A stretch of 29,572 nucleotides of DNA. Origin: an uncultured Collinsella sp. Its GTDB lineage: Bacteria > Actinomycetota > Coriobacteriia > Coriobacteriales > Coriobacteriaceae. The DNA lies in assembly GCA_958453935.1 (NCBI GenBank), contig CAUDZT010000023.1, forward strand, positions 1 to 29,572, in the 5' to 3' direction. Below, one piece after another: positions 22,752 to 29,572 of this stretch; within the stretch, counting starts at the first letter, position 1, and each line of letters begins with the position of its first letter. The translations under genes were made by a program, and so were the position numbers. The notes below the pieces were generated by a model. It searched no databases. It worked only from the letters and a program-made list of their open reading frames with translations, and was not told the origin of the DNA.

Positions 22752-24596
22752 CTAGATGAAGCTCGCATACTGCACGTTATCGAGTTTCGCTGCCATCTGG
22801 CTTATCTTAACGGAGCTCAGCTCGCCATCGCATATGTCTTTCAGGCTTTTAAGCAGATTGCCGATCTCACGCTTGTTACCATGGAGCTTCGGCAGCACCT
22901 TCTGGACAATCTGCTCATCGACAGAACGCTCGAGTTCGTAGTTCTCGCCGTCAAGCTCGTGCGCGGCATTAACGTACATTCGCACTTCGCGCACGGTGCG
23001 GAAGGCAAACTCATAGCCGCATTTCTCCAGCTCTTCATACAGCTTGCCGAACTTCTCGAAGATGGCGTTAGCATCATCTTCGCTGATGTAATTGGCTCCC
23101 TCCCATATGTCCTTGGCGAGACGCAGAAAAGCCTGGGGGACGCCGGAAGCTGCGACGGCAACGTCCGGCGCATCCTCGATGGCTTTGAACCCTGCGAGGA
23201 CTTCGGCCTTCGACGGCTTGAACTCTATGACGTTTGCCCTGTCGAGCACCTTGGGGCTAAACATGTAAGTGGTCTCATCGATGTTCACGGTGCCGACAAC
23301 GAACAGGTTCTGCGGATAGGGCAGCCTGCCAGCACCGCCATCGCCGTACCCATCAAGCACGATGAGGTTATCCTCGCCGATGGTCTCCATGTGGCTGAGG
23401 AAGTCTGAGAAATACCGCTCGACATGGCTCAGGTTCATCTCGTCGAGGATGAGAAAATACGGAACCTCGGGGTTAGCGTTGGCCCGTTCGATGAGTCTCA
23501 GTATGCCGGTCTCTTCGTACGCGCCTTTGCCGCCGTCTGCAATCGGGTTGAAGAAGCCCAGCACCTTGGTGTTGTCGGTCCAGTCGGCACCGACCGGGAC
23601 GAGCAACCAGTTTGGCTCCCCGTCTTCATCCAAGACCTCAAGGTACTTTGCAAAACGCTTGGAAATCCGCGTCTTGCCTGTTCCGCTGTTGCCAGCAAGG
23701 ATGACAAAGGGCTTTGCCAGTAGTGACGTGATGTAGCGCCTGGAGAAGTCGGTTTTAAATTCAGCTGGAAGGTTGTTTAGCTGAAAAGTCCTCTTCTCTC
23801 TGCTTGATGCTTTCGATGAATTCTTTGCAGCAAGGTCGATTAGTTGATGCATTGCGGGCAGCACGTCATCGCCTTGTTCGTAGTCGATGCCCTCTTCGGC
23901 AATCAATTGGCTCGCTATGAGGTTTCGCATGAACTCAGCCACGCTGTAATCAAACTCAAGTTTCCCTGCGTAAACGTCAGCGAAATACTTGAATGCCGTG
24001 GTCAGGCTACCAGCCCTCATCTTGCATCCGCGATTGCAAAGGGCAATAAGATCGTCAATTCTCGACTTGTAGTCGTAATCTATCGCACCCGAAAACTGCC
24101 CGTCTTTGTATCTGCTTCCAGTGGCGAAGAAGAGTTTCGTTAGCTCCAAGATATATGCATCTTCGGAGACGCCCACAGGCTTTACTTCGGCTGCATCCAT
24201 CCAGAATGTCCTTTCCGCAAAACCGTCCTCTTGCAACGGCGATGAATCGTTTACTTTGCCCGTCACTGGCAACAACAGCAGTGCGGCAAACAAGTTGCCG
24301 ACATTTGGACGCTTTGCCCCGTCTCCTTGTATTTGCACACGTACTTTTCCGCCTTTTTTTGCAACGGGATAACGCGTGCCAAGGGAGACAACTTGCCCAG
24401 TAGAGGGTACGACTACTTCCAAGATGATTGCGTGTCCGATAATGTCAACTGCAGTCAGCGTATCCCCGTTTGCAAGAGAGCCTGAACCTTTGAGTTCGTA
24501 CTGTCCAGCACCACCTTGTCCAACTGTTCTCCCGCGAACGGATAGCGTATTCTCGCTATATATATAGAATTCGGAATGGGATAGCTCAAATTCCAT
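22752..24596 (-). CDS. McrB-like AAA+ NTPase of a LlaJI/BsuMI-like restriction system
   Basis: This protein of 614 residues is the motor subunit. The first ~280 residues are a variable domain expected to read the target DNA. The AAA+ core begins with FVILAGNSGTGKT (Walker A, about 297-309), then FLILDEMNLSHVE (Walker B, about 381-393), VGTVNIDETTYMFSPKVLDRA (sensor and arginine-finger region, about 434-454). This arrangement is that of McrB, whose relatives use GTP or ATP to drive translocation before cleavage. No strong Shine-Dalgarno is seen before the ATG at 24596; it lies 31 bases after the second methyltransferase. The gene order methyltransferase, methyltransferase, McrB-like, nuclease matches LlaJI and BsuMI. 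Confidence 0.85.
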   Translation of the reverse strand: MEFELSHSEFYIYSENTLSVRGRTVGQGGAGQYELKGSGSLANGDTLTAVDIIGHAIILEVVVPSTGQVVSLGTRYPVAKKGGKVRVQIQGDGAKRPNVGNLFAALLLLPVTGKVNDSSPLQEDGFAERTFWMDAAEVKPVGVSEDAYILELTKLFFATGSRYKDGQFSGAIDYDYKSRIDDLIALCNRGCKMRAGSLTTAFKYFADVYAGKLEFDYSVAEFMRNLIASQLIAEEGIDYEQGDDVLPAMHQLIDLAAKNSSKASSREKRTFQLNNLPAEFKTDFSRRYITSLLAKPFVILAGNSGTGKTRISKRFAKYLEVLDEDGEPNWLLVPVGADWTDNTKVLGFFNPIADGGKGAYEETGILRLIERANANPEVPYFLILDEMNLSHVERYFSDFLSHMETIGEDNLIVLDGYGDGGAGRLPYPQNLFVVGTVNIDETTYMFSPKVLDRANVIEFKPSKAEVLAGFKAIEDAPDVAVAASGVPQAFLRLAKDIWEGANYISEDDANAIFEKFGKLYEELEKCGYEFAFRTVREVRMYVNAAHELDGENYELERSVDEQIVQKVLPKLHGNKREIGNLLKSLKDICDGELSSVKISQMAAKLDNVQYASFI

Positions 24597-24627
24597 TCAT
24601 CGACAAAGGACATGGCAACCACCACAA

Positions 24628-25515
24628 TTAATCTGCTGCATAGTCAGCTATGCATCTAGCAACGTACTCAGCAAGCTTAACTGGCACGGCATTGCCAATC
24701 GCCTGCTCAATGTCTGTCTTGGACCCGACAAACTCAAACTCTTCGGGGAAGGTTTGCAGATAGCTGCGCTCCTTGTATGTTAAGGCTCTCACACCTTCAG
24801 AAATATCAGCCTTGTCGGCATGATGCCTCTTATATGCTGGCGGTATCGGACGGTTGGTGCCTCGTACCGTTACCGCTGGCTCGTCAATCGTGAAGACGCC
24901 CCTACGCTGGAAGTTGCGTGGATGCATGTAGAAGTATTGCGTGCCGAGCGAATCGCCAAGGTAATCCCTGACGGTCATCTGCTTGTCGCTCAGCCTTGAA
25001 TCCAAGAGTTCGCCGAGAAAGTCATCTTTATCACCAAGATGACCGACAAGGATAAAGCGCCTGCGAATCTGAGGCACACCACATAGACTGGCGTTGAGGA
25101 CGCGCCTCGTGAGACCGTATCCAGCATTGCGGAATATTTCCAGCGCCTCGGGCAGGACGTCCATCCGCTCGATATTGTAAACATTCTCCATGACGAACCA
25201 CTCGGGTCTGACGTCCCGAACTATCTCAGCATATCGGATGGTGAGATTGGCCCTTTTGCCGCGCTGTCTGGCGCCCGCAATGGAGAAGTCCTGGCAAGGG
25301 GGGCCACCGATTATCATCGACGGCGAATACTCTTCAATTTTCGGGACCGCTTCCGCATCGTAAAGATCGTATTTGAATGCCGGGTGGTCGAAGTTTGCCG
25401 AATAGATGTCGACAGCCGCCTGCCAGTTATCAAACGCCGCCTTTATGTTGAAGCCCGCATTCTGGAATCCGAGCGACATACCGCCGCATCCCGAGAAAAG
25501 ATCAACGCAGTCCAT
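24628..25515 (-). CDS. C5-cytosine DNA methyltransferase (second of pair)
   Basis: This 295-residue enzyme has the C5-cytosine methyltransferase motifs in order: motif I DLFSGCGGMSLGF near residue 5 for S-adenosylmethionine binding, motif IV GGPPCQDFS with the catalytic cysteine near residue 75, motif VI MENV, motif VIII RRRF, and motif X GNAVPVKLAEYVA near the end. The target-recognition region between VIII and IX is short. It starts inside the end of the upstream methyltransferase (14-base overlap), with GGAGGG a few bases before. Two C5 enzymes in one system usually mean an asymmetric site, each enzyme protecting one strand. Confidence 0.9.
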   Translation of the reverse strand: MDCVDLFSGCGGMSLGFQNAGFNIKAAFDNWQAAVDIYSANFDHPAFKYDLYDAEAVPKIEEYSPSMIIGGPPCQDFSIAGARQRGKRANLTIRYAEIVRDVRPEWFVMENVYNIERMDVLPEALEIFRNAGYGLTRRVLNASLCGVPQIRRRFILVGHLGDKDDFLGELLDSRLSDKQMTVRDYLGDSLGTQYFYMHPRNFQRRGVFTIDEPAVTVRGTNRPIPPAYKRHHADKADISEGVRALTYKERSYLQTFPEEFEFVGSKTDIEQAIGNAVPVKLAEYVARCIADYAAD

Positions 25516-26440
25516 CGCTCACATCCCTCCTGTACTCTAGTAGCGCTCGTGCAACGTAGGTGGCAAGGTTTACCGGTACGGCGTTGCCCACCATCTGGTT
25601 GACATCCGTCTTACTCCCAAAGAACTTGAAAGACTCCGGGAAAGTCTGGATCCTACTGCGTTCCTTTGGAGTCAAGCACCGGGCTTGACTGAGGTCCGCC
25701 GCGTCGTTGGGGTGAAGCTTGTAGTTCGGCGGTATCGGCCTGTCCACACCACGAATAGTGACCGAGGGCTCGTCGATGCTGAAGATGGCCCGCCTCGTGT
25801 AGCTTCGCGGAATTCTGAAGTAGTAATCAATTCCAAGCTCGTTACCGAGATACTCACGAATTGTCATCTGATGGTCAGAAAGGCCCTTCTCAAGATATGG
25901 GTCGAGGAACCCGTCGGGCGCCCCAAGGCATCCGATCAAGAAGTATCTCTTGCGAGCTTGGGGGACCCCGCACAGGCTTGCATCCATCACTCGCCCACTC
26001 AAGCCATAACCCTGCGCTTTGAAGGTGGCCCGAATCGCTTCCATGGATTTGCTCGTTCGAACGCGTGGGACGTTCTCCATAACGATGAAGCGAGGCTTGC
26101 ACCTCGCGATGATCTCGGCATATCTAACAGAGAGGATTGCGCGCCCACCATCCTCGGATCTCTTGCCGGCCTGCGAGAAATCCTGACAAGGAGGCCCGCC
26201 GATGATGATATCCGGAGCGAAGCCGGCAACTTCCTCGGATACGGAAACGTCGGAGAGATCCCTTTTGAAAACAGGATGCTGGAAGTTAGCGCGATAGACA
26301 TCAATGGCAGCGTCCCAATTGTCGTAGGCAGCCACAACATTGACGCCAGCCTTTTCGAAGCCGAGGGACATTCCGCCGCAGCCGGCGAAAAGGTCAACTG
26401 CCGTTATGTTCCTCTCGTTTTCCACGCGCTCGGTCTCCAT
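25502..26440 (-). CDS. C5-cytosine DNA methyltransferase (first of pair)
   Basis: This protein of 312 residues starts at the ATG at 26440. The frame is open to 26695, but the extra residues are low-complexity and unrelated to the family, and the motif I block DLFAGCGGMSLGFEKAG follows the chosen start by only ~13 residues. Other motifs: GGPPCQDFSQAG (catalytic Cys), MENV, KRYFLIG, and GNAVPVNLATYVA. It is a clear paralogue of its neighbour. A candidate -10 box (TATAAT at 26471-26466) is about 25 bases upstream, and no good Shine-Dalgarno is seen. It is the first gene of the four-gene restriction operon, consistent with making protection before the nuclease. Confidence 0.88.
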   Translation of the reverse strand: METERVENERNITAVDLFAGCGGMSLGFEKAGVNVVAAYDNWDAAIDVYRANFQHPVFKRDLSDVSVSEEVAGFAPDIIIGGPPCQDFSQAGKRSEDGGRAILSVRYAEIIARCKPRFIVMENVPRVRTSKSMEAIRATFKAQGYGLSGRVMDASLCGVPQARKRYFLIGCLGAPDGFLDPYLEKGLSDHQMTIREYLGNELGIDYYFRIPRSYTRRAIFSIDEPSVTIRGVDRPIPPNYKLHPNDAADLSQARCLTPKERSRIQTFPESFKFFGSKTDVNQMVGNAVPVNLATYVARALLEYRRDVSDGLR

Positions 26441-26465
26441 TTCGATAGATACAGACAAATAAATA

Positions 26466-26471
26466 ATTATA
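26466..26471 (-). promoter_or_regulatory. Candidate -10 box for the restriction-modification operon
   Basis: TATAAT on the minus strand lies in an AT-rich run about 25 bases before the ATG at 26440. A TTGAAG occurs upstream but with a 20-base spacer, so the -35 is uncertain. The surrounding AT-richness contrasts with the GC-rich sequence immediately upstream. Confidence 0.45.
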
Positions 26472-26881
26472 ATTCCGTTTCTTCCAACATGCTTCAAGAT
26501 CAGTCGGCAACAGAACAAATCCAGTTGTAACGCTTCGCCCGGACAAGAATCGCTCGTGCTCGATTCGAGCTTATTGCCGCCCAGCAGGGCAACCACTGTC
26601 GCATGCTCGCCCGTCAGAGGCCGTCCGCGCCGCATCCGCGTCCGCTCCGGATGCCGCGCCGGGTCGGTCGTGCCGCGGACCGTCCCTCGCGGCACGCACC
26701 CTCCGCTCCCGCGAAAACCCGTTCAACACAAAGGCTTTTAGGTATAGCCTTATTGCTGTACGCCACGAAGTTTCCGCCCACTCACGCCCTCGCTGCCAAA
26801 CGAATACGCATCCCTCTCTCTTCTATGGATGCAACGCTGCCGAAATATAAATCGACTCATGCGATCGCTCTCCGACCTCAG

Positions 26882-26895
26882 CTGAAACGTTTCAG
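26882..26895. repeat. 14-base perfect palindrome
   Basis: CTGAAACGTTTCAG is fully self-complementary and lies in the gene-free stretch between the restriction operon and the SIR2 unit. It could be an operator for either flank, but no promoter was matched to it. Confidence 0.35.
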
Positions 26896-27323
26896 AGCGC
26901 AACAATCTTGAACCTCGATCCACCCTCCAGACAAACCTCCTCAGTTCATCCATTACTATCGAAAAGATCTTCCATGAATTTTGACGGCCTGTTTCAGCTG
27001 TAATGGAAATAAAAACCAGCTTTTCGAAGTCGGCGCCGCAACCAGGCAAGCATTTCCGAAATCGCAGCATCACATCGCTCGATATAAGTAATTTGCTACT
27101 GGTGCAACGGCCCCGAGCACCGTTCCCGCGCGACTCTATCGCAAATACGTTGCTTAGAACAGGGCACTGCCACATTTCAGCAAGCCAATCCGAATCCTCG
27201 TTTGGTCGGGAGATAGTCCAATTACCCTTTAAATATCATATCGTTGTGGTATTCAATAAACTCAGCTCGTGGGGCAAATCGCTTCGGAAGCGTAATCGGC
27301 TCTCCGTTGTAGCGCCACAAATT

Positions 27324-27731
27324 TACCGCTTCCTTGAAAGTAGCGGCAGGCTAAACGAGGGCGGTGAGTTCCTTTTCTACTTCTACGCCATTAAGGACGG
27401 GCACGTGTACTCCCATCATAAAGATCTCTTTCGTACGACCCATTTCCGCTTCTACAGGAACGCAATCAGCGAGACAAACACTTACGAACTTGAACCCATG
27501 CTTTGCAAGGTGAAGGCTAACGAGCTGGTTTCGAGAGACGAACTAGCCGACCGGCTGGCCGCCATTGGTTACGAGCGGAATCGTGGGAGCCAGGGGGCGG
27601 ACTTCCACTACGTGCTTAGCGTGGAGGTCGAGAACGCTGCAGTTGTGCCGCTGAGTCTCGCGTGCGGATTGGTCGACGGGCAGAACGGCAACGATGCTTT
27701 CAGCCCGCACTCGCCGAAGTTGGTGGGATAA
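27324..27731 (+). pseudogene. C-terminal fragment of a second DUF2357 nuclease gene
   Basis: From codon 27324 the frame reads YRFLESSGRL and continues to NDAFSPHSPKLVG and a TAA at 27729-27731. It matches the last ~135 residues of the nuclease at 20313-22748, including the identical block KDGHVYSHHKDLFRT. By eye about three quarters of residues agree, so it is a diverged homologue and not a recent copy. Upstream of 27324 the similarity stops abruptly, and the catalytic core is absent. The open frame extends back to an ATG at 27003 but those residues match nothing here. It ends 39 bases before the SIR2 gene, on the same strand. Confidence 0.75.
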
Positions 27732-27770
27732 CATTTCACGAGCATGTCGATTGGTACAGGAGGAAAGATT

Positions 27771-29351
27771 ATGGACGAGAGAATCAAATCGATAATCCAC
27801 AAAGCTGTTGATGATGCCGGGCGTTATCCGTTTCTCTTCATCGGCTCTGGCCTCTCCCGTCGTTACTGCGGCACGCCGGGATGGGAGGGGCTGCTTTCGG
27901 ATATCTGCGCCGAGGTGCTTGACGACCCATATGCCTTCGCGCGCTTCAAGAGCCAGGCGAAGATTGCTGTCCAGAACGGCAAGGTCGAGTCCGAACTGCC
28001 GTACGTTGCCACGCTCATGGAAAGCGAAGTAAACCAGGAGCTCTTTGCATCGGATGAATTCGCTGCCTTCCGCGAAGATCACAGTGACGAGCTTACCGGG
28101 GACGCTTCGCCCATGAAGATCTACGTCGCAGATAAGATCGCGAGAGCTCGTCTCGTCGAGAGCGCCGAAACTGAGAAGCTGGCGAAGGCGGGCAGGGAAA
28201 AAGTTGCCGGCATCATCACCACGAATTATGACTGTATGTGTGAGACCCTATTCCCTGGTTTCACGACCTACGTCGGAGAAAGCGACCTCCTGTTCTCTGA
28301 CCAGGCTTTCTCTCAGGAGATATACAAGATCCATGGCTCAGTCTCGAGGGCGGGAAGCATCGTCCTGACCAGCGCTGACTATGCGGAGTTCGCGCAGAAG
28401 AGGAAGTATCTCTCGGCGAAGCTGCTCACCCTCTTCGTCGAGTATCCCGTCATCTTCCTCGGTTATTCGATTCAAGACGAGAACATCAGGTCGATACTGG
28501 GTGACATCTGCGAATGCCTACCAGATGACAAGCTCAAACGGCTGGGCAAGCGGCTCATCTTCGTTCAGCACGCAACCGACACCTCTGTTGGCGAGATTGC
28601 TATGAGTTTCGGTGGCCGTACGCTTTCGATGACGAAGATCACCACGGATGACTTCGAGTCGATCTACGATGCGATGCGCAGCTTCCGGAAAATGTATAGC
28701 ACGCGATTTATCCGCGAGTTGAGGGGCAGCGTGTTCAGGCTTGCGGAGCATATCGACCCGAGTTCCGACATCATCGTCTCAGGGATAGACAATGTCCTCA
28801 ACGACCTTGACCCGGACCAGAAGATCGTCATCGGCCTGTCGGTGTCACCAAGTAGCATCGGAAAGCCGATTTCACCTGAAGATATCTTCGAGGACATCGT
28901 GCTCGATAACCTTCGCTATGACCCAAAGTTCATCGTCGAGAACTACCTCAACATGTACGTGCGCCAACGGCCCAACAACATGCCTGTCTTCAAGTACACG
29001 CGCGGACTCGGTGGAGAGGTCGGTAAGGACATAGCGACTTATCTCCCAACGCTCACCTCGATTGATAGCTATCGAAGCGAAACGTTCCGCAAATCGATGC
29101 CTGCGACTCGTCGCAGATTCGAAGGGTCGCTGAGCATAAAGGGCCTTGCGAATGCATGCGCGCCAAAGAGCCCGTTCGCGTTCATCCCGTGCCTTTCAGA
29201 GGAAGAGATGGACGTCGACGACTTGGAAGCGTTGCTGAAGCGGGCACTGGCTGACGTGGGAAACGACCCTGCCAAGAAGAGGGCTCTGTTGAAAGATTCG
29301 CATTATCGGAAGTGCGTCCGCATCTACGACTTCTTGCGCTATGGAAAGTAG
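27771..29351 (+). CDS. SIR2-like (NAD-dependent) defence protein
   Basis: This 526-residue protein starts at the ATG at 27771, with AGGAGG seven bases before it; an earlier in-frame start at 27744 has no such site. The SIR2 fold is shown by FIGSGLSRRY (about residues 23-32, NAD binding), TTNYD near 150, KIHGS near 186, and FLGYSIQDENI near 229. Bacterial SIR2 domains in defence loci (for example DSR, Thoeris ThsA, prokaryotic Argonaute partners) deplete NAD+ on sensing phage. The C-terminal ~240 residues are of no family I recognise and may sense the trigger. It follows a broken DUF2357 gene, so it may once have been the last gene of a restriction operon and may now stand alone. Confidence 0.85.
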   Translation: MDERIKSIIHKAVDDAGRYPFLFIGSGLSRRYCGTPGWEGLLSDICAEVLDDPYAFARFKSQAKIAVQNGKVESELPYVATLMESEVNQELFASDEFAAFREDHSDELTGDASPMKIYVADKIARARLVESAETEKLAKAGREKVAGIITTNYDCMCETLFPGFTTYVGESDLLFSDQAFSQEIYKIHGSVSRAGSIVLTSADYAEFAQKRKYLSAKLLTLFVEYPVIFLGYSIQDENIRSILGDICECLPDDKLKRLGKRLIFVQHATDTSVGEIAMSFGGRTLSMTKITTDDFESIYDAMRSFRKMYSTRFIRELRGSVFRLAEHIDPSSDIIVSGIDNVLNDLDPDQKIVIGLSVSPSSIGKPISPEDIFEDIVLDNLRYDPKFIVENYLNMYVRQRPNNMPVFKYTRGLGGEVGKDIATYLPTLTSIDSYRSETFRKSMPATRRRFEGSLSIKGLANACAPKSPFAFIPCLSEEEMDVDDLEALLKRALADVGNDPAKKRALLKDSHYRKCVRIYDFLRYGK

Positions 29352-29354
29352 GAA

Positions 29355-29416
29355 GTCCCCCAACCTTCACCAATAGTCCGGGCAACGGCATCCGAACCTA
29401 GATCCAGTTGGGGGAC
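29355..29416. repeat. Perfect 10-base inverted repeat after the SIR2 gene
   Basis: GTCCCCCAAC (29355-29364) is the exact reverse complement of GTTGGGGGAC (29407-29416), with 42 bases between. It begins three bases after the SIR2 stop. It may form the 3' end of the transcript or mark the edge of the island. The remaining sequence to the window end contains no supported gene. Confidence 0.5.
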
Positions 29417-29556
29417 ATGCTCCCGAACTATGCACGGTTTCCCGCGCAAAGCTAGTTTAGCAAAGAAATGTGGAGATTGGCGGTTGGGCGCTTGAGATTC
29501 CTGCCAACTGCCGCACCCCTTGATTGGCAACTTCATCCGAACACTTCCCATATTCA

Positions 29557-29572
29557 TCCGTACATGTACGGA
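29557..29572. repeat. 16-base perfect palindrome at the window edge
   Basis: TCCGTACATGTACGGA is fully self-complementary and ends at the last base of the window, so its true extent is unknown. Such symmetry fits a dimeric regulator site or part of a larger repeat. Confidence 0.4.

Larger units (their letters stand above)
26441..27323. other. About 880 bases with no recognisable gene
   Basis: No ORF here resembles a known protein. The part next to the methyltransferase is AT-rich promoter DNA, then GC-rich sequence with a perfect eight-base-pair stem, GTGCCGCG (26670-26677) with CGCGGCAC (26688-26695). A 14-base perfect palindrome, CTGAAACGTTTCAG, lies at 26882-26895. The rest up to 27323 reads as non-coding or decayed sequence. 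It separates the minus-strand restriction operon from the plus-strand SIR2 unit. Confidence 0.5.

Noticed and set aside
26441..26695. Longer N-terminus for the first methyltransferase
   Set aside because: The added residues are not part of the family, and a candidate promoter lies inside this stretch.
26750..27175. 141-codon - strand open frame in the gene-free stretch
   Set aside because: No family resemblance, no clear ribosome-binding site, and composition not convincing as coding.

Overview
The window is GC-rich, densely coded DNA and looks like a gut actinobacterium of the class Coriobacteriia, most likely Collinsella or a close relative. This is inferred from base composition, a Gly-rich DUF2207 membrane protein, and a large alanine-rich CAP/coiled-coil surface protein with a sortase-like tail. 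No rRNA, tRNA or CRISPR array was seen.

Layout. Positions 1-1923 (-) hold a DUF2207 membrane protein cut by the window edge. Positions 2431-3612 (+) encode glutamyl-Q tRNA(Asp) synthetase, whose frame runs on into a fragment resembling the C-terminus of a DUF1778/TacA antitoxin. Positions 3664-5789 (-) hold three tightly packed metallophosphoesterases. Two small membrane or secreted proteins follow, then the 1116-residue surface protein (6726-10076) and a 63-codon gene with a clear promoter.

From about 10.5 kb the window becomes a defence island. The first module (10546-17651, -) holds a large DinG-like SF2 helicase with a probable C-terminal PD-(D/E)XK nuclease. It overlaps a 631-residue protein whose C-terminal half resembles a MID/PIWI (Argonaute-like) module. 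Two unknown acidic small proteins lie upstream. A divergent 720-residue gene (17761-19923, +) with a Cys-rich zinc-finger-like segment is expressed from a promoter region carrying repeated AACAGCC words. The helicase/PIWI-like pair is the best candidate for an unusual system; its gene content recalls the pPIWI-RE class predicted from comparative genomics.

The second module (20313-26440, -) is a four-gene LlaJI/BsuMI-type restriction-modification operon: two C5-cytosine methyltransferases, a McrB-like AAA+ motor and a DUF2357/PD-(D/E)XK nuclease. A truncated phage tail gene lies between the two modules. Past an approximately 880-bp stretch without a recognisable gene, on the opposite strand, a diverged copy of only the last ~135 codons of the DUF2357 nuclease sits directly upstream of an intact SIR2-like gene (27771-29351). 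This looks like the remnant of a second, related R-M/SIR2 locus.
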